A stretch of DNA of 64,000 bases, taken from Oscillospiraceae bacterium (GTDB lineage: Bacteria; Bacillota; Clostridia; Oscillospirales; Ruminococcaceae). Of this stretch, positions 40,630 to 49,665 are shown piece by piece. The position numbers and the translations under genes were made by a program. The stretch covers positions 18,861-82,860 of the forward strand of contig JAFLUG010000001.1 in assembly GCA_022508885.1 (NCBI GenBank). Direction: 5' to 3'. Position 1 is the first letter of the stretch. The number at the start of each line of letters is the position of its first letter. The notes under the pieces were generated by a model. The model was not told the DNA's origin. It worked only from the letters and a program-made list of their open reading frames with translations, and did not search any database.

Positions 40630-41034
40630 GTGTCGGTTTTGAATGTGGCATTGATAGCTCATGACGCAAAAAAAGAACTTATGGTGCAGTTTTGCATAGC
40701 ATACTGCGGAATCTTAAGCAGATATAATATTTGCGCCACAGGTACTACCGGAAAGCTTGTGGGGGAGGCTACGGGTCTTCAGATACAGCGTTTTCTCAGC
40801 GGTTCTCAGGGCGGCGACCAGCAGATCGCTTCGGCTATCAGCTGTAACGAGGTCGATTTGCTTATATTCTTCCGCGATCCCCTTACTATGAAGTCTCACG
40901 AGCCGAACGACATAAACATTCTTCGGTTGTGTGATGTGCATAATATCCCGGTTGCGACCAACATAGCTACCGCGGAGGCTCTCATACACGCGCTTGAAAA
41001 CGGCGATCTGGACTGGCGCGAGTACATGAGATAA
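40630..41034 (+). CDS. mgsA: Methylglyoxal synthase
   Basis: VALIAHDAKKELM, ATGTTGKLV, GSQGGDQQIASAI, LIFFRDPL, IPVATNIATAEALI. Confidence 0.95.
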   Translation: MSVLNVALIAHDAKKELMVQFCIAYCGILSRYNICATGTTGKLVGEATGLQIQRFLSGSQGGDQQIASAISCNEVDLLIFFRDPLTMKSHEPNDINILRLCDVHNIPVATNIATAEALIHALENGDLDWREYMR

Positions 41035-41052
41035 GCTTGGTTTTGGAAATTG

Positions 41053-41080
41053 AAGCGCGTCGTTCGGCGCGCTTTTCTTA
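41053..41080 (+). terminator. Hairpin/terminator between mgsA and MATE gene
   Basis: AAGCGCG-tcgttcgg-CGCGCTTTTCTT. Confidence 0.65.
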
Positions 41081-41099
41081 TGGATTGGATTTTCAGATA

Positions 41100-42488
41100 A
41101 TGAAAAAGACAGAGAATTATAGTTTAAAAAATGTATTTGGCAGGGCTATGGCAATAGCCGTGCCGATGATGATACAAAACGGCATTACAAACGCCGTGGG
41201 GCTTGTGGACAATGTAATGGTCGGAAGTCTCGGCTCGGAAGCGATAACAGCGGTCTCGATAGTCGGACAGCTTATTTTCGTGTTTAATCTCGGGATATTC
41301 GGTGGACTTTCGGGACCGGCGATATACGGCGCGCAGTATTTCGGTCAGAAAAATATTGAAGGTTTTCGCGATACAGTAAGGATAAAACACTGGATAGGTC
41401 TTGCGGTGCTTTTGGCGGGTCTGGCGGCGTTTATCTTCGGCGGCGGGTTTCTTATAAACCTTTATCTTAAAGGCGAGAGCGAGGAGATCGACCCCGAGCT
41501 TACAATGCGGATAGCAAAGCAGTATCTCGGCATTATGCTATGGGGACTGCCGCCGTTTGTAATAACGCAGATCTTCGCGGGAAGCCTCAGAGAGACAGGC
41601 TCGGCGGTAAAGCCTATGATAGCGGGAGTCGTTTCGGTCGTTGTTGACATTGTCGGAAACTGGCTGCTTATCTACGGAAACTTAAACTTTCCGAAAATGG
41701 AGGCGCGCGGCGCGGCGCTTGCGACAGTTATCGCTCGTTTTGCGGAGCTTATTGTTCTGATAATATTGATGTACTCGAAAAAGAAGAAACACGAGTTTTT
41801 AAGCGGCTTGTACAAAAGGCTGACAATTCCCCGCGAAACAGCCGGAAAGCTTATTGGGAAAAGTCTGCCGATATTCTTCAACGAGTTTTTGTGGGCAGCC
41901 GGAATAGCGATACTTACACAGATATATTCGCAAAAGGGTATTGAGATAGTCGCGGGACTGAATATCTCAAACGCGCTTTGCAATCTTCTTAACGTTGTAT
42001 TTGTGGCTCTCGGCAGCGCGGTGGGGATAATCGTGGGTCAGGCGCTCGGCGCGTCGGAGTATCTGAGAGCGAAAAAGGAAGCCTTTGCGCTTATGTGGTT
42101 TACCGGTGGAATAAGCGCGCTTTTGACGGTAATTCTTATCGCGTTTTCGGAGGTATTTCCAAACGCCTATGAAACCTCGGAGGCGGTAAAAAACTACGCG
42201 TCAGAATTTATAGTCGTAACGGCACTGTTTTTCCCAGTCCAGGGCTTTTTAAACGCGCTTTATTTTACACTCAGAAGCGGCGGAAAGACGCTTGTCACTT
42301 TTCTTTTCGACAGCGTTTATTCCTGGGTCGTGGGAGTGCCGGTTGCGGCGGCATTATGCGCGTTTACCGATATTCCCGTGCTTTATGTTTACGCGATAGT
42401 TCAGGCGTTGGACTTAGTTAAGGTGGCAATAGGCTGTATATTGATAAACAAAGGTGTATGGGTAAGCAATATAGTGGAAAAGCAGTGA
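41100..42488 (+). CDS. MATE family efflux transporter
   Basis: 12-TM protein with AVPMMIQNGITNAVGLVDNVMVGSLG; start at 41100. Confidence 0.93.
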   Translation: MKKTENYSLKNVFGRAMAIAVPMMIQNGITNAVGLVDNVMVGSLGSEAITAVSIVGQLIFVFNLGIFGGLSGPAIYGAQYFGQKNIEGFRDTVRIKHWIGLAVLLAGLAAFIFGGGFLINLYLKGESEEIDPELTMRIAKQYLGIMLWGLPPFVITQIFAGSLRETGSAVKPMIAGVVSVVVDIVGNWLLIYGNLNFPKMEARGAALATVIARFAELIVLIILMYSKKKKHEFLSGLYKRLTIPRETAGKLIGKSLPIFFNEFLWAAGIAILTQIYSQKGIEIVAGLNISNALCNLLNVVFVALGSAVGIIVGQALGASEYLRAKKEAFALMWFTGGISALLTVILIAFSEVFPNAYETSEAVKNYASEFIVVTALFFPVQGFLNALYFTLRSGGKTLVTFLFDSVYSWVVGVPVAAALCAFTDIPVLYVYAIVQALDLVKVAIGCILINKGVWVSNIVEKQ

Positions 42489-42498
42489 TGGAGAAAAT

Positions 42499-43248
42499 AT
42501 GCTTGTAACATATGACGGTATTGTAATCTCGCGGCGTACAGTCGGCGAAAGCGGCGTTTTTATCGACATTCTCACAGATGATCAGGGTATCATTGAAGCC
42601 GCGGCTCACGGGGCTAATAAGATCAACAGCAATCTTCTGGCGTCGTCGGCATTGTTTTCCTACGCCACCTTTTGCCTCAGCAAGTCTAAGCTGAGGTATA
42701 CCGTAAACTCCGCAAAGCCGAAGTTCAGCTTTCACGAGATAGGTCAGGATATCGAAAAGCTTGCGCTCGCGTCGTATTTCGCACAGGCGGTGAAATTCTG
42801 CACGCCTTCCGAGCAGCCCCAGGACAGTATAGTAAGGTTTTTCGCGATAGCGCTGTATGAGATAATGAGCGGACGTCCGCTCAACTTTGTAAAGGCGGCG
42901 TTTGAGCTGAGATACAGCGCGGAGCTTGGCTTTGCGCCGAATTTAGTTGCGTGTGATAACTGCGGAAGCTATGAGTGCGAACAGGGAATGTATTTCCTTC
43001 CGAACGGAGCAAGGCTTATCTGCGCTGACTGTTTTAACAAGGACTACGGCGGCGAATACGAGCTTTTAGACGACGGTACGCTTTCGGCGATGAGAAACAT
43101 AATTTTTTCTCAGCTTGATAGATGCTTTAAATTCAATGTTTCGGCAAATGCCGGAAAACAGCTTTCGAGAATATGTGAAAAGCACTTTCTGAACAGCGCC
43201 GAAAGAAGCTTTCCCGCGCTGAATTATTACAAGAGTCTGTATTTGTGA
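42499..43248 (+). CDS. recO: DNA repair protein RecO
   Basis: YDGIVISRRTVGESGVFIDILTDDQGIIEAAAHGANK; CxxC zinc motif. Confidence 0.92.
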   Translation: MLVTYDGIVISRRTVGESGVFIDILTDDQGIIEAAAHGANKINSNLLASSALFSYATFCLSKSKLRYTVNSAKPKFSFHEIGQDIEKLALASYFAQAVKFCTPSEQPQDSIVRFFAIALYEIMSGRPLNFVKAAFELRYSAELGFAPNLVACDNCGSYECEQGMYFLPNGARLICADCFNKDYGGEYELLDDGTLSAMRNIIFSQLDRCFKFNVSANAGKQLSRICEKHFLNSAERSFPALNYYKSLYL

Positions 43249-43275
43249 TTTTTTGCGTAAAATACGCAAAAAAAC

Positions 43276-43304
43276 TTGACAAAAAGAAAAAATGATGTTA
43301 CAAT
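43276..43304 (+). promoter_or_regulatory. Consensus sigma-A promoter for the DUF1508 gene
   Basis: TTGACA-17 bp-TACAAT. Confidence 0.85.
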
Positions 43305-43350
43305 AAAATTACAAGAAAACGGCAAAATTTTTTGAAAGGAATGATTTAAA

Positions 43351-43731
43351 ATGGGCAAGTTTGAAATCAAAAAGACCAAAAACGGCGGTTTTATGTTCAA
43401 TCTCAAGGCAGGAAACGGCGAGATCATCGCTACAAGCGAGACCTACAATTCGCTTGACGCCTGCAAAAACGGAATTAACAGCGTAGCGACAAACGCACCC
43501 GAGGCTCCGATAGAGGATCAGACCGTTGAAGGGTACGCCACCGAAAAGAACCCTAAGTTCGAGATATATGTGGACAAAAAGGGAGAATTCCGTTTCCGTC
43601 TTAAGGCTAAAAACGGTCAGATAATCGCGACGGGCGAGGGCTATAAGGCAAAGGCCGGCTGTAAAAACGGAATTGAAAGCATCAAGAAAAACGCTGTTGA
43701 CGCAAAGGTCGTTGAGGTTGAGGACAAATAA
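43351..43731 (+). CDS. YegP-like protein with two tandem DUF1508 domains
   Basis: KFEIKKTKNGGFMFNLKAGNGEIIATSETY...KFEIYVDKKGEFRFRLKAKNGQIIATGEGY. Confidence 0.95.
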   Translation: MGKFEIKKTKNGGFMFNLKAGNGEIIATSETYNSLDACKNGINSVATNAPEAPIEDQTVEGYATEKNPKFEIYVDKKGEFRFRLKAKNGQIIATGEGYKAKAGCKNGIESIKKNAVDAKVVEVEDK

Positions 43732-43761
43732 CGTTCTATAGTAAACGGCAACAAAATAATC

Positions 43762-43792
43762 AAAACGCGCTCGGTTTTCCGAGCGCGTTTTT
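43762..43792. terminator. Bidirectional terminator
   Basis: AAAACGCGCTCGG-tttt-CCGAGCGCGTTTTT between convergent genes. Confidence 0.92.
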
Positions 43793-43799
43793 ACGTTAT

Positions 43800-46175
43800 T
43801 TATTTCAATTCGACTACTGTAACTCCCGCTTCGCCCTCGCCGTACTCACCGAGACGAAAGCTTTTTACGGCGGGGTTTCGGCGCAGGGCGGTATGAACAG
43901 CGGCTCGTAGAGCGCCCGTACCCTTTCCGTGAATAATAACTATCTGCGAAAGCCCCGACATAAGCGCGCCTGCGATAAAGCGCTCTACCTCGATAACGCC
44001 CTCGTCGCCCATTCTGCCGCGGATATCGAGTTCCATACCGCCGCGGCGGGTCATGTTGGACGAAGCGACCTTTTTAACTTTTCCGGCAGGCTGAGTCTGA
44101 ACGGGCTTTTTTTCTATCAGCCTGAGATTATTCGCGTTTGTTTTGACCTTCATAGAGCCTGTCTGAACATAGCAAACGCCGTTTATATTCGGAACAGTGA
44201 TAAGCGTGCCCTCTCTGTTTGTATCGAAAAGCTTTACCGTGTCGCCCTGTTTAAACGGGCGCGGCGGGATATATTTCTCCTCGCGGCGTTCTATAACGGG
44301 ATTAGCCTCGTCCTGCATTTTGTTGAGCGCGGAGTTTGCGCGGGACTTCGCGTCGGAAATTCCCTTTCGAAGAGCCTCTTTGTCCTTGATTTTTTTCAGC
44401 TCTTCAAGCTCGTTCAATAAAATATTCGACTGCGCGCGCGTCTGCTCTACAATGCTCAAGGCGCGCTGTCGTGCGTTTTCAAGCTCCTTTTCCTTCTGCG
44501 CCTCAAGCTCGGAGAGCTTTTGCTTAAGCTCGCTTTCGGTCATTTTTGCGTTTCGCTCGGACAGCTCCATGCTTGCCCTTAATTCCTCAAGCTCCTTTCG
44601 CGACTGCTCGAGCTTGTCAATGACCTCCTCAAACCGCTTATTTTCCGAGGTAACGAGATTTTCCGCGCGGTTTATCACATTTTTCGGCATACCGAGGCGC
44701 TGTGAAATGGCAAACGCGTTTGACTTTCCCGGAACGCCCACAATCAGCCTGTAAGTGGGCTTCAGGGTTTCCACGTCAAACTCGCAGCTTGCGTTTTCAA
44801 CGCCCTCCGTGTCAAGCGCGAACATCTTTACTTCCTGATAGTGAGTTGTCGCAAGCACCTTAGAGCCGCGGTCATTAAGCTCGGTGAGAATTGAAACTGC
44901 GAGCGCCGCTCCCTCTACGGGGTCGGTGCCGCTTCCCAATTCGTCGATAAGAACAAGCGATCTCTCGGTAGCGTTGTTTATAATTCCCACAACATTCGTC
45001 ATATGCGAAGAGAAGGTAGAAAGGCTTTGCTCGATGCTCTGCTCGTCGCCGATATCGACAAATATCCTGTCGAAAACGCCTATCACGCTTCCGTCGCCCG
45101 CGGGTATCATAAGTCCGCACGCCGCCATAAGCGAAAGCAGTCCTACGGTCTTTATCGAAACGGTTTTTCCGCCCGTGTTGGGGCCTGTTATGATAAGACA
45201 TCCGTATTTCTCGCCTATTTCGACCGAGATAGGAACAGCCGTATCGCGGTCAAGCAAAGGGTGACGCGCGCGGTTTAATATTACTTTCGGTTTGTCAACT
45301 ATTTCGGGAGTGACCGCCTTCATTTTCGCTCCGAGATTTGCTTTGGCGAAATGCAGCTCGAGTATCTGAGAGAGCCTGAAGTTTTCGGAGACAGCGTCGG
45401 CGTTTGTTCCTATTTCCTCGGATATTTCGCGCGTTATACGCTCGATCTCAGCCTGCTCGCGGTTTTTCAGAATGCGTATTTCGTTGTTTGCTTCTACCAC
45501 GCTCATCGGTTCGATAAAGAACGTCTGACCCGTTGCTGAGGTGTCGTGGACAAGTCCGGGAACGTCGTTCTTATGCTCCGATTTTACCGGAACGACATAC
45601 CGCCCGTCGCGCATGGTTACTACCGCGTCCTGCAAATATCCGCGCTGGGTCTTGTTTTTCAGCATTCCGTCGAGCTGTTCGCGTATCTGCTGACCCTGAC
45701 GGGTTATTCTTTTGCGTATCGACGCAAGCTCCGCGCTTGCGGTGTCTGCCATTTCCTCTTCGGAAAGTATACTGTCGGAGATGCGCTTTTCAAGCGCTTT
45801 TATCGGCGTAAGTCCGCAGAAATATTCCGACAGTGAGCAGTCGGTGTTTTCGCACTGCGAAAACCAATCGCACAGCATCTGCGTTTCTCTCAGCACCGCC
45901 GCCGTATCCATAAGCTCCTTAAAGCTGAGCATACTGCCCGCCGAGGCGCGTTTGAGCGCGTCGGAGATCTCGGGGACCTTGCGAAATCTCGGCGTGCCGA
46001 ATTTAGCCGACAGCGTAAACGCGTCGTCGGTTTTCCGCAGCTCGTTTTTTATGTCGTCAAACTCTCTGAGCGGCGACAGTTTAAGCGCCTTTTGACGGGC
46101 GTAGTCGCTTACGGTCTCATCTGCTAAAAGCTCTAAGATTTTGTCAAGCTCTAATTTTTTGTAGTATTTGTTCAT
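43800..46175 (-). CDS. mutS2: Endonuclease MutS2
   Basis: ITGPNTGGKTVSIKTVGL, LIDELGSGTDPVEGAALA, Smr domain ELDIRGRMGDEGVIEVERFI...IHGKGTGALR. Confidence 0.98.
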   Translation of the reverse strand: MNKYYKKLELDKILELLADETVSDYARQKALKLSPLREFDDIKNELRKTDDAFTLSAKFGTPRFRKVPEISDALKRASAGSMLSFKELMDTAAVLRETQMLCDWFSQCENTDCSLSEYFCGLTPIKALEKRISDSILSEEEMADTASAELASIRKRITRQGQQIREQLDGMLKNKTQRGYLQDAVVTMRDGRYVVPVKSEHKNDVPGLVHDTSATGQTFFIEPMSVVEANNEIRILKNREQAEIERITREISEEIGTNADAVSENFRLSQILELHFAKANLGAKMKAVTPEIVDKPKVILNRARHPLLDRDTAVPISVEIGEKYGCLIITGPNTGGKTVSIKTVGLLSLMAACGLMIPAGDGSVIGVFDRIFVDIGDEQSIEQSLSTFSSHMTNVVGIINNATERSLVLIDELGSGTDPVEGAALAVSILTELNDRGSKVLATTHYQEVKMFALDTEGVENASCEFDVETLKPTYRLIVGVPGKSNAFAISQRLGMPKNVINRAENLVTSENKRFEEVIDKLEQSRKELEELRASMELSERNAKMTESELKQKLSELEAQKEKELENARQRALSIVEQTRAQSNILLNELEELKKIKDKEALRKGISDAKSRANSALNKMQDEANPVIERREEKYIPPRPFKQGDTVKLFDTNREGTLITVPNINGVCYVQTGSMKVKTNANNLRLIEKKPVQTQPAGKVKKVASSNMTRRGGMELDIRGRMGDEGVIEVERFIAGALMSGLSQIVIIHGKGTGALRAAVHTALRRNPAVKSFRLGEYGEGEAGVTVVELK

Positions 46176-46194
46176 AATTTCCTCTTATTTTAAT

Positions 46195-46301
46195 TTGAAT
46201 TTCAAAATTCATGACTTGGCGTCAGCTTAGCTGACGCCAAGTCAGAACCGCAGAAATTTTTTCTTGTGAAAAAATTCCTGCTTTTTGAAATTCGCGCTCA
46301 A
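46195..46301. repeat. Family-1 structured intergenic repeat, copy B (three-way-junction palindrome)
   Basis: Outer arms GAATTTCAAAA/TTTTGAAATTC (46197-46207/46283-46293), 15-bp perfect hairpin 46212-46244, hairpin 46250-46281. Confidence 0.9.
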
Positions 46302-46448
46302 CCGATATGCGGCTATTTTTAGGCAATGCCGCAGGGTTGCCTTAAGTACTATATTCAATTATAAATCCAAACGCCGTTTTTGTCAAGCATAATACCGCTC
46401 ATTCCGCAAAGAATAAACAAAACAATATTCTTTACGGGGGCAAAACCA

Positions 46449-47432
46449 ATGGGAAAAGAACAGATCGCGTTTTTTGACGCAAAGCCGTACGACCGCGAGT
46501 GGTTTGATAAATATAACACAGATTACGAGATAATTTACTATGAGGGCAGGCTTAAGCCCAGAAACGCAAAGCTTGCGGAAGGCTGTAAGGCTGTATGCGC
46601 GTTTGTAAACGATGAAATAAACGCTAAAACTATCGAGATTTTATCGGTGCATAATGTCGAGGTGATATTACTGCGCTGTGCCGGATACAATAATGTCGCA
46701 ATTGAGGAAGCTAAAAAGCGCGGGATTAAAGTGCTGCGCGTTCCTGATTATTCGCCCTACGCCGTAGCCGAACACACGATGGGGCTTATTCTCGCGCTCA
46801 ACAGAAAGATACCGCGCGCGTATATCCGCACCCGCGATTTTAATTTCAGTCTTACGGGGCTTACGGGCTTTGACCTTCACGGAAAAACCGCGGGAGTTAT
46901 CGGCACGGGAAAGATCGGCAGGGTCTTTATCGATATCTGCAAGGGCTTTGGGATGGAAATAATAGCGTTTGACCCGAAGCCCGCGGACATCGGCGGCGTG
47001 AGATATGTTTCCAAGGAGGAGCTTTTTAAGCGCTCGGATATTATTTCACTGCACTGTCCGCTTACTAAGGAAACGAATTATATGATAAATGACGAGGCGC
47101 TGAAGCTGATGAAGAAAAACGCGCTTATTGTAAATACCTCGCGCGGACGGCTTATCGACACCGAGGCATTGCTTATCGCGCTTAATGAAAAGAGGATAGG
47201 CGGCGCGGCGCTTGACGTTTACGAGGAGGAAAGCGGGCTGTTTTTCGAGGATAATTCGGACAGGATAGTAACGGACGAGGTAATTTCGCTTCTCGTTTCA
47301 CGTCCGAATGTAATTATAACATCGCATCAGGCGTTTCTGACAGAAGAAGCTCTTTCTAACATCGCGCAGATAACGCTTAAAAATTTTGACGATTTTCTTG
47401 CGGGAAACCCGCTTGAAAACGAAGTTAAATGA
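46449..47432 (+). CDS. D-2-hydroxyacid (D-lactate) dehydrogenase
   Basis: GLTGFDLHGKTAGVIGTGKIGRVFIDICKGFGM, ISLHCPLTKETNYMI, NTSRGRLIDTEAL; start at 46449. Confidence 0.93.
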   Translation: MGKEQIAFFDAKPYDREWFDKYNTDYEIIYYEGRLKPRNAKLAEGCKAVCAFVNDEINAKTIEILSVHNVEVILLRCAGYNNVAIEEAKKRGIKVLRVPDYSPYAVAEHTMGLILALNRKIPRAYIRTRDFNFSLTGLTGFDLHGKTAGVIGTGKIGRVFIDICKGFGMEIIAFDPKPADIGGVRYVSKEELFKRSDIISLHCPLTKETNYMINDEALKLMKKNALIVNTSRGRLIDTEALLIALNEKRIGGAALDVYEEESGLFFEDNSDRIVTDEVISLLVSRPNVIITSHQAFLTEEALSNIAQITLKNFDDFLAGNPLENEVK

Positions 47433-47494
47433 AGATATAGCTGACATAAAAGCTTCAAAACAACAAACGCTCGCAAAAAGGTTTTGATCAGCGT

Positions 47495-47536
47495 CAATGG
47501 AACCCCTTTTCTGAAAGGGGTTCCATTGTTTGTTCT
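47495..47536 (+). terminator. Strong 15-bp hairpin, terminator-like
   Basis: CAATGGAACCCCTTT-tctg-AAAGGGGTTCCATTG then TTTGTTCT. Confidence 0.75.
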
Positions 47537-47597
47537 AAACTTAATTTCCTCCGAATAAGATTTAACAAATCGGACGAGTAAAAAGGAGGAAACAAAA

Positions 47598-48440
47598 ATG
47601 ATAACAGCTATGAAAATACCGCTTGCGTCGATCTCGAAGATCCGCATAGAAAAACCGCTTTCAAGCGTTGCGGAGATTCGGCTGCGCTCGGGCAGACCGG
47701 CGGTTTGCGTCGAAATATCGGGGAATATGACGGTATGCAGCGAGCCGTTTTCCGCTCGGGAAATTTCTGACGTTTTCGCGGAGATATGCGGATATTCCGT
47801 GTATTCTTACGAAAACGACATTGCTCGCGGATTTGTCACGATAAACGGCGGTCACCGCGTGGGGATTTGCGGAACGTGCGTTTATAAAAACGGAAAGATC
47901 GAGACTATACGGGATATTTCGGGACTTAATATCCGCGTAGCTCACGAGGTAAAGGGTTGCGCGAACGGACTTGTGGATATGCTGTTTTCGGACAAGCCGC
48001 GCTCACTTTTGCTGGGAGGAGTTCCAATGTCCGGCAAAACAACCGTTCTCAGAGACCTCGCGCGAAGACTTTCTGAGAGATTTCGCGTAGCCGTTATCGA
48101 CTCGCGCGGCGAGATATCCGCGACGATCAAAGGCACTCCGTCGTTTGACGTTGGTCTTAACACCGATGTTTTGTGCGGCTGTGACAAAACGGACGGAATA
48201 CTTATGGCTCTGCGGACTTTAAGCCCCGAAATAATAATCTGCGACGAGATAGGCGATGACGAAAGAGCAATAGAACAGTGCGCCTTTTGCGGAGCAAAGA
48301 TCATTGCCTCGGCGCACGCGGGCGATTTCGCGGAGCTTTCAAAGCGTCCCTCAACACAGGCTGTACTGCCGTATTTTGACGCCGCGGCAATAGTAAAAAA
48401 CCGCGGCACTATATCCGAAATACACGTTTTACGAGAGTAA
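47598..48440 (+). CDS. spoIIIAA: Stage III sporulation protein AA
   Basis: AEIRLRSGRPAVC, GHRVGICGT, LLLGGVPMSGKTTVLRDLARRLS (Walker A), first gene of spoIIIA. Confidence 0.95.
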   Translation: MITAMKIPLASISKIRIEKPLSSVAEIRLRSGRPAVCVEISGNMTVCSEPFSAREISDVFAEICGYSVYSYENDIARGFVTINGGHRVGICGTCVYKNGKIETIRDISGLNIRVAHEVKGCANGLVDMLFSDKPRSLLLGGVPMSGKTTVLRDLARRLSERFRVAVIDSRGEISATIKGTPSFDVGLNTDVLCGCDKTDGILMALRTLSPEIIICDEIGDDERAIEQCAFCGAKIIASAHAGDFAELSKRPSTQAVLPYFDAAAIVKNRGTISEIHVLRE

Positions 48441-48444
48441 TATT

Positions 48445-48921
48445 ATGAGAATAATTCTTGCGATATCTGCGTTTTTTATCTGCGCGTTTATCGGTTTTCA
48501 GAAAAGCCTCGGTCTTAAAAAACGCGCGGATTTTCTTGATGAAATTTCGGTCATGCTGGGTAATTTTCAAGCCGAGATAAAATTCGGAACTCCCGAATTG
48601 TCCGAGCTTATCTCAAGGGAGAGCGGAAGCTTCGCGAGGCTTGTTCAAAAGCATTTTTCCGAGCTTTCCGATATAAAAGCCGCGTGGGAAAAGGCTTGTG
48701 ACCAATTACCGGAAAACGCCGAGGAAACCGCGCTTTTGCGTGAGCTTTTAAACGCTGTTTCCAAAACAAACAGCGACGGCGCGGTAATGGCGCTTTCGCT
48801 GTATTCCGAAAAGTTTTCGCGGCTTTACAGGCAGGCTTATGACGAATTCGCTCAGAAGGGCAGGGCTTTAAGACAGATAGGCGCGCTTTGCGGCGCGGCC
48901 GCCGCGATATTGATAATCTGA
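48445..48921 (+). CDS. spoIIIAB: Stage III sporulation protein AB
   Basis: Position in operon; GFQKSLGLKKRADFLDEISVMLGNFQAEIKFGTPELSELI. Confidence 0.93.
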   Translation: MRIILAISAFFICAFIGFQKSLGLKKRADFLDEISVMLGNFQAEIKFGTPELSELISRESGSFARLVQKHFSELSDIKAAWEKACDQLPENAEETALLRELLNAVSKTNSDGAVMALSLYSEKFSRLYRQAYDEFAQKGRALRQIGALCGAAAAILII

Positions 48922-48950
48922 TCGGACATTATTACATAGAGGAATGAAAT

Positions 48951-49148
48951 ATGGAAATTGGTTTGTTGTTCAGAATAGCCGCGGTTGGGATAATCGTGGC
49001 TGTGCTGAATTTGATCCTGAAAAAGACCGACCATGACGAACAGGCGGTCATGCTTACCGTCGCGGGGATAATAATAGTGCTTCTCATGCTTATTCCCGAA
49101 ATAGAGGAGCTGTTTAATACAATACAGGACGTTTTCGGATTGTGGTGA
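48951..49148 (+). CDS. spoIIIAC: Stage III sporulation protein AC
   Basis: 65 aa, 2 TM, GIIVAVLNLILKKTDHDEQAVMLTVAGII. Confidence 0.95.
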   Translation: MEIGLLFRIAAVGIIVAVLNLILKKTDHDEQAVMLTVAGIIIVLLMLIPEIEELFNTIQDVFGLW

Positions 49149-49222
49149 CAGACTGCCGATAAACCCTCATTTGTGCCGTCACGACGGCGATTCCTGACAT
49201 CTGAGGGCTTTTAGACAGTCTG
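49148..49222. repeat. Family-2 structured repeat, copy A
   Basis: CAGACTG...CAGTCTG outer arms, CCCTCA...TGAGGG inner arms, GCCGTC-ac-GACGGC core; shared with 60061-60167. Confidence 0.88.
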
Positions 49223-49241
49223 AAATGCAGGTTGGTACAAT

Positions 49242-49628
49242 ATGGAAATTTTACAGCTATGCGGCGTTGGTATCTTATCCGCGGTCATCTGCCTGATACT
49301 GCGGAAATTCAGCAGCGAGGCGGCGTTTTTTGTAAGCATTGCTTCGGCGGTGATTATTTTCGCGATGGTCATCTCAATGCTCGTTCCGACAATAAACGCC
49401 GTAAAAAGCCTTTCCGAGCAGGCGGGGATAGACCTCGAGCTTGTGGGGGTCTTGCTTAAGGCGCTCGCGGTGTGTTATATAACCGCGCTTTGCTCTGAGA
49501 TAGCAAAGGACGCGGGAGAGGGCTCTGCGGCGGTAAAGATAGAGCTTGGCGGAAGAGCTGCGATAGCGGCTGTTTCTCTGCCGGTATTTGTAAACCTCGC
49601 CAAGCTGGTCACGGGGCTTATCAGATAG
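49242..49628 (+). CDS. spoIIIAD: Stage III sporulation protein AD
   Basis: 128-aa membrane protein in spoIIIA order. Confidence 0.93.
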   Translation: MEILQLCGVGILSAVICLILRKFSSEAAFFVSIASAVIIFAMVISMLVPTINAVKSLSEQAGIDLELVGVLLKALAVCYITALCSEIAKDAGEGSAAVKIELGGRAAIAAVSLPVFVNLAKLVTGLIR

Positions 49629-49665
49629 TCCGGCCGGCGGGACAAGCCGCAGACAAAGATAATAT

